From Actinomadura pelletieri DSM 43383 (lineage in GTDB: Bacteria > Actinomycetota > Actinomycetes > Streptosporangiales > Streptosporangiaceae), in the NCBI RefSeq assembly GCF_003634705.1, contig NZ_RBWU01000004.1, positions 62,001 to 126,000 of the forward strand: a stretch of DNA of 64,000 nucleotides, in the 5' to 3' direction. Below the pieces are notes generated by a model. It saw only the letters and a program-made list of their open reading frames with translations, had not been told where the DNA came from and searched no databases. The position numbers and the translations under genes are program-made. The first letter of the stretch is position 1. Every line of letters begins with the position of its first letter. This document shows, one piece after another, positions 60,578-64,000 of this stretch.

Positions 60578-61294
60578 GTGATGACGGAGACGTCTGACAG
60601 TATCGAGCTGGCGAGCAGATTCACCCCCGGCGAGTATCAGGAGCTGCTGGAGAGCTGCCGTCGCGCCCGCTACGCGTTCGTCCTCTCCGGCGCCCTTTCC
60701 GGGCGGTCGACTGCCGGGCGGTCGACGCCACCCGACCGCAGGCGGCTGGTCTGGCTGCGTCACGACGTCGAACTGTCCGCGGACGCGGCGGTCGAGATGG
60801 CCCGCGTGGAGCACTCCCTCGGCATCTCCGCGTCCTACCTGCTCTGCCCGCAGAGTCCCTTCATCCCGCCGCCCGCCCTGCGCGGTCTGGCGGCGCGGCT
60901 CGTGGAGCTCGGTCACGAGGTGGGCCTGCACCTGGTTCACGACGCGGAACACGGGCGCGAGGGGCTCCGCGACCTGGCCGACCAGTGGGCCGGGAGGCTG
61001 GGGCTCGCCGCGGGCCGCCCGGTCTCCCTGCACGCCCCCCGGATGAGGGACGCGGCGGAGGTGGCGCGACGCTGCCCGACGCCCCACCTCTACACCTGTT
61101 ACGTCTCCGGCGGATGGCGGTACCTGTCGGATTCCACCGGCCACTGGCGCTGGGGCCATCCGCTGGAGCATCTCGTCCCCGGCGGCTCCCCGCTGTACGT
61201 GCTGACCCATCCGTTCTGGTGGTTCGGACGTCCGATCCGGCACCCCCGACCGGTGGCCCTGGACTTCCTGCCGCAGTACAACGAGGAGCCGTGA
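60578..61294 (+). CDS. Polysaccharide-deacetylase-like protein (RHDVE type)
   Basis: A 238-residue protein of the NodB-fold group found in surface-glycan clusters. It has LVWLRHDVELSADAAVEMARVEHSLGISASYLL with the metal-binding Asp, then ELGHEVGLHLVHDAE with histidines, VSLHAPR and LYVLTHPFWWFG. A 13-bp direct repeat inside gives the SGRSTAGRST insertion. GTG 60578 has GGAGG seven bases upstream; ATG 60581 follows it. It is divergent from the epimerase-like gene and ends 35 bp before the truncated phenylacetate operon, with no terminator visible. Confidence 0.75.
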   Translation: MMTETSDSIELASRFTPGEYQELLESCRRARYAFVLSGALSGRSTAGRSTPPDRRRLVWLRHDVELSADAAVEMARVEHSLGISASYLLCPQSPFIPPPALRGLAARLVELGHEVGLHLVHDAEHGREGLRDLADQWAGRLGLAAGRPVSLHAPRMRDAAEVARRCPTPHLYTCYVSGGWRYLSDSTGHWRWGHPLEHLVPGGSPLYVLTHPFWWFGRPIRHPRPVALDFLPQYNEEP

Positions 61295-61311
61295 ACGAAC
61301 CGGCGGACCCG

Positions 61312-61335
61312 TCAGGCGTCGCGGGTCTTCACCAT
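61312..61335 (-). pseudogene. paaD: paaD remnant (first seven codons only)
   Basis: Downstream of paaC, ATG GTG AAG ACC CGC GAC GCC is followed at once by TGA. The ATG overlaps the paaC stop in the way a coupled paaD start would, but the frame ends after seven residues (MVKTRDA) and no Fe-S assembly-type PaaD sequence follows. Neither PaaD nor PaaE is present in the window. This marks the point where the operon was cut and joined to the island. Confidence 0.6.
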
Positions 61336-62207
61336 GTCGCCCCCGGGTGGGCGCGGGCCACGCTCTGCGACTCGGCCAGCAGGTCGGTCAGCGCGGCCAG
61401 GTGCGTCCCGTCCCGGCCGGTCGGCCGCGGCGGCGGTGGGACGTCGGCGGGACGCCGCAGCGTCGCCGTCGTCAACACCTCGTCCAGGACCGCGTCGAAC
61501 TCCGCGCGGACGGTGGACGGGTCGACGCCGACACCCGCCGCGGCCAGGTCGCGTTCGACGTCGTGCGCGGTGAACAGCTCACCGGTGTACGGCCACAGCG
61601 CGTCCAGGGCCCGCTGCGCGCGGTCATGGGACAGGTCGGTGCCGTCGCCGAGCCGGATCGTCCACAGCGCGGCGTGGTCGCGGTGGTAGGCGACCTCCTT
61701 GACGCCCTTCGCGGCGATCGCGGCCAGCACCGGGTCACGGGACGCGGTGAGACGGTCCAGCAGCGCCAGCCGCCATGTCGCGAACATCAGCGACCGGACC
61801 GTCGCGTGCGCGAAGTCGCCGTTCGGCAGCTCGGCCAGCGTGACGTTGCGGAACCCGGGCGCGTCGCGGAAGTAGGCGAGCGCGTCCTCGTCGCGGCCCG
61901 CGCCCTCGGCGGCGCCGCCGCGCGACAGCAGCAGCCGCGCCTGCCCCAGCAGGTCCAGCGCGATGTTGGCGAGCGCGACCTCCTCCTCCAGTTCGGGCGC
62001 GTGCGTGCACCACTCCTGCAACCGGTGCGACATGACCAGCGCGTCGTCGCCGAGCATCAGGCAGTAGGCGAACAGGGCGCGCCGGTCGATCCCGTCCGGA
62101 ACGGACGTGTCGATCCCGGCGAGCGGGTCGTGGAACCCGGTGCCGAACGCCCAGCGTGTCTCGTCGTTGTCCTCGGTGATCGCCCCGAGCGCGTTGTCGA
62201 ATGCCAT
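61329..62207 (-). CDS. paaC: Phenylacetyl-CoA 1,2-epoxidase structural subunit PaaC
   Basis: A 292-residue ferritin-like subunit that pairs with PaaA in the phenylacetyl-CoA epoxidase. Typical parts are FAYCLMLGDDALVMSHRLQEWCTHAPELEEEVALANIALDLLGQAR, ELPNGDFAHATVRSLMFATWRLALL and VKEVAYHRDHAALWTIRLGDGT. PaaC keeps the helical fold but is not the di-iron catalytic subunit. It lies seven bases after paaB. The gene is complete, but paaD downstream is truncated. Confidence 0.95.
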   Translation of the reverse strand: MAFDNALGAITEDNDETRWAFGTGFHDPLAGIDTSVPDGIDRRALFAYCLMLGDDALVMSHRLQEWCTHAPELEEEVALANIALDLLGQARLLLSRGGAAEGAGRDEDALAYFRDAPGFRNVTLAELPNGDFAHATVRSLMFATWRLALLDRLTASRDPVLAAIAAKGVKEVAYHRDHAALWTIRLGDGTDLSHDRAQRALDALWPYTGELFTAHDVERDLAAAGVGVDPSTVRAEFDAVLDEVLTTATLRRPADVPPPPRPTGRDGTHLAALTDLLAESQSVARAHPGATW

Positions 62208-62214
62208 GGCGGCC

Positions 62215-62473
62215 TCACATGTGCGGGACGTTCTCGGGGATGTCGTAGAACGTCGGGTGCCGGTAGACCTTGTCGCCGCTGGGGGCGAAGAAGGGGTCCT
62301 TCTCGTCCGGGCTGGACGCGGTGATGTCCTTCGCCTTCACGACCCAGATGCTCACGCCCTCGTTCCGCCTCGTGTAGAGGTCGCGGGCGTTGTGGAGGGC
62401 CATCGTGGCGTCGGCGGCGCGCAGCGACCCGACGTGCACGTGGTTCAGGCCGCGCTTGCCCCGGACGAACACC

Positions 62474-62499
<26 letters not shown>
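62215..62499 (-). CDS. paaB: Phenylacetyl-CoA 1,2-epoxidase subunit PaaB
   Basis: A 94-residue PaaB protein with the family stretches [47 protein letters not shown] and [16 protein letters not shown]. PaaB bridges PaaAC heterodimers in the complex. ATG 62499 follows GAGGAGAC and a GTG one codon earlier is possible. It overlaps paaA by 26 bp. Confidence 0.96.
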
Positions 62500-63439
<940 letters not shown>

Positions 63440-63440
63440 G

Positions 63441-64000
63441 TCACTCCTCGGGGCGCTTGGCGACCAGCGTGAGAACGTCGTACTTCGCGACCGAGGCGCC
63501 CTCCTGGTTGGTGACGTCGGTGTCCCAGCGGACCTCGCCGTAGTCGGCCCCCTCGCGGGGGGTGATCTGCTTGGCGGTGAGGGTGACGGTCAGTTCGTCG
63601 CCGGGCTTGACCGGGGCGAGGAACCGCAGGTTCTCCAGCCCGTAGTTGGCCAGGACGGGGCCTGGCGCGGGGTCGACGAACAGCCCGGCCGCGAACGACA
63701 CGATCAGGTAGCCGTGCGCGACACGGCCACCGAAGAACGGGTTGGCGCGGGCGGCGTCCTCGTCCATGTGCGCGTAGAAGGTGTCGCCGGTGAACTCGGC
63801 GAAGTGCTCGATGTCGTCGAGGGTGACGACGCGCGGCCCGCCGACGACCGTGTCGCCCACCGCGAGCTCTTCGAGATGTCTGCGGAACGGATGCGGCGTG
63901 CTCTGGGCGCGCGGCGCCCTGGGCGTCCAGCGACCGGTGATCGCGGTGAGCATCGCGGGTCCGGCCTGGACGGCGGTGCGCTGCATGTGGTGGACGATGC
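63441..64000 (-). CDS. paaZ: PaaZ, oxepin-CoA hydrolase/aldehyde dehydrogenase (3' part only)
   Basis: This is the C-terminal end of the bifunctional PaaZ, continuing past the right edge. The first readable residues, [22 protein letters not shown], are the usual end of the aldehyde-dehydrogenase domain. A MaoC-type hydratase domain follows with the catalytic Asp/His pair in [10 protein letters not shown] and the motif [12 protein letters not shown]. An internal ATG at 63986 is not the real start. It is the first gene of the paaZ-A-B-C order. Confidence 0.9.
   Translation of the reverse strand, partial: IVHHMQRTAVQAGPAMLTAITGRWTPRAPRAQSTPHPFRRHLEELAVGDTVVGGPRVVTLDDIEHFAEFTGDTFYAHMDEDAARANPFFGGRVAHGYLIVSFAAGLFVDPAPGPVLANYGLENLRFLAPVKPGDELTVTLTAKQITPREGADYGEVRWDTDVTNQEGASVAKYDVLTLVAKRPEE

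Noticed and set aside
51690-61340. Classical genomic island with tRNA attachment site and integrase
   Set aside because: No tRNA, integrase or transposase gene and no flanking direct repeats were seen, so the mode of entry is unknown.

Overview
The window looks like a chromosomal segment of a high-GC Actinomycete, most likely in or near the Streptosporangiales/Thermomonosporaceae (Actinomadura-like). The grounds are very GC-rich coding, many GTG and some TTG starts, a complete cvnABCD 'conservon', a mycothiol-type maleylpyruvate isomerase, an F420-type luciferase-like oxidoreductase and two 19-bp boxes of the IdeR/DmdR iron-repressor type. The genus is inference. I saw no rRNA, tRNA, insertion sequence or CRISPR array.

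Layout. 0-2.3 kb: the end of a TetR gene, then NrfD-type and four-cluster Fe-S subunits of a formate-dehydrogenase-like enzyme, with no catalytic subunit beside them. 2.4-8.6 kb: an iron-controlled divergent locus. One arm is a fused adenylation/carrier/membrane-acyltransferase protein and the other an Fe(III) ABC transporter, with one iron box between them. 8.6-10.4 kb: acyl-CoA dehydrogenase with a divergent TetR gene and an operator palindrome. 10.4-14.6 kb: conservon. 14.8-20.5 kb: secreted M28 peptidase, F420-type oxidoreductase, DNA polymerase I and inorganic pyrophosphatase. 20.5-24.3 kb: a broken flavin monooxygenase gene, then a membrane glycosyltransferase and a membrane sulfatase-like protein. 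24.4-28.0 kb: heme-type uptake operon behind a second iron box. 28.2-38.0 kb: aromatic catabolism, made of a meta-cleavage trio with a TetR gene and a complete 3-hydroxybenzoate/gentisate pathway with an IclR gene. 38.1-44.4 kb: secreted trypsin-like protease, then amidase, amidohydrolase and an internally duplicated membrane protein next to a LacI gene. 44.5-50.7 kb: sulfate ABC transporter, cysteine dioxygenase, rhodanese, and a YCII/ECF sigma pair. 50.7-51.7 kb: aldo/keto reductase. 52.2-61.3 kb: an accessory island. 61.3-64.0 kb: phenylacetate operon paaZ-A-B-C, cut off just inside paaD.

The most unusual part is the island. Six co-directional, tightly packed genes (52.2-59.4 kb) encode an FKBP-like protein, a methyltransferase, a NodB-type deacetylase, a trypsin-like protease with an N-terminal helical domain resembling effector-associated domains, an ATP-grasp enzyme, and a 978-residue NACHT-type NTPase fused to a formylglycine-generating-enzyme (FGE) fold that lacks the catalytic cysteines. 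A divergent UDP-GlcNAc-2-epimerase homologue and a second deacetylase-like gene follow. The combination suggests an NTPase-gated conflict or signalling system in which a protease is triggered by a sensor, plus a small-molecule or glycan-modifying arm. The island ends where paaD stops after seven codons, so its edge appears to be a recombination junction.
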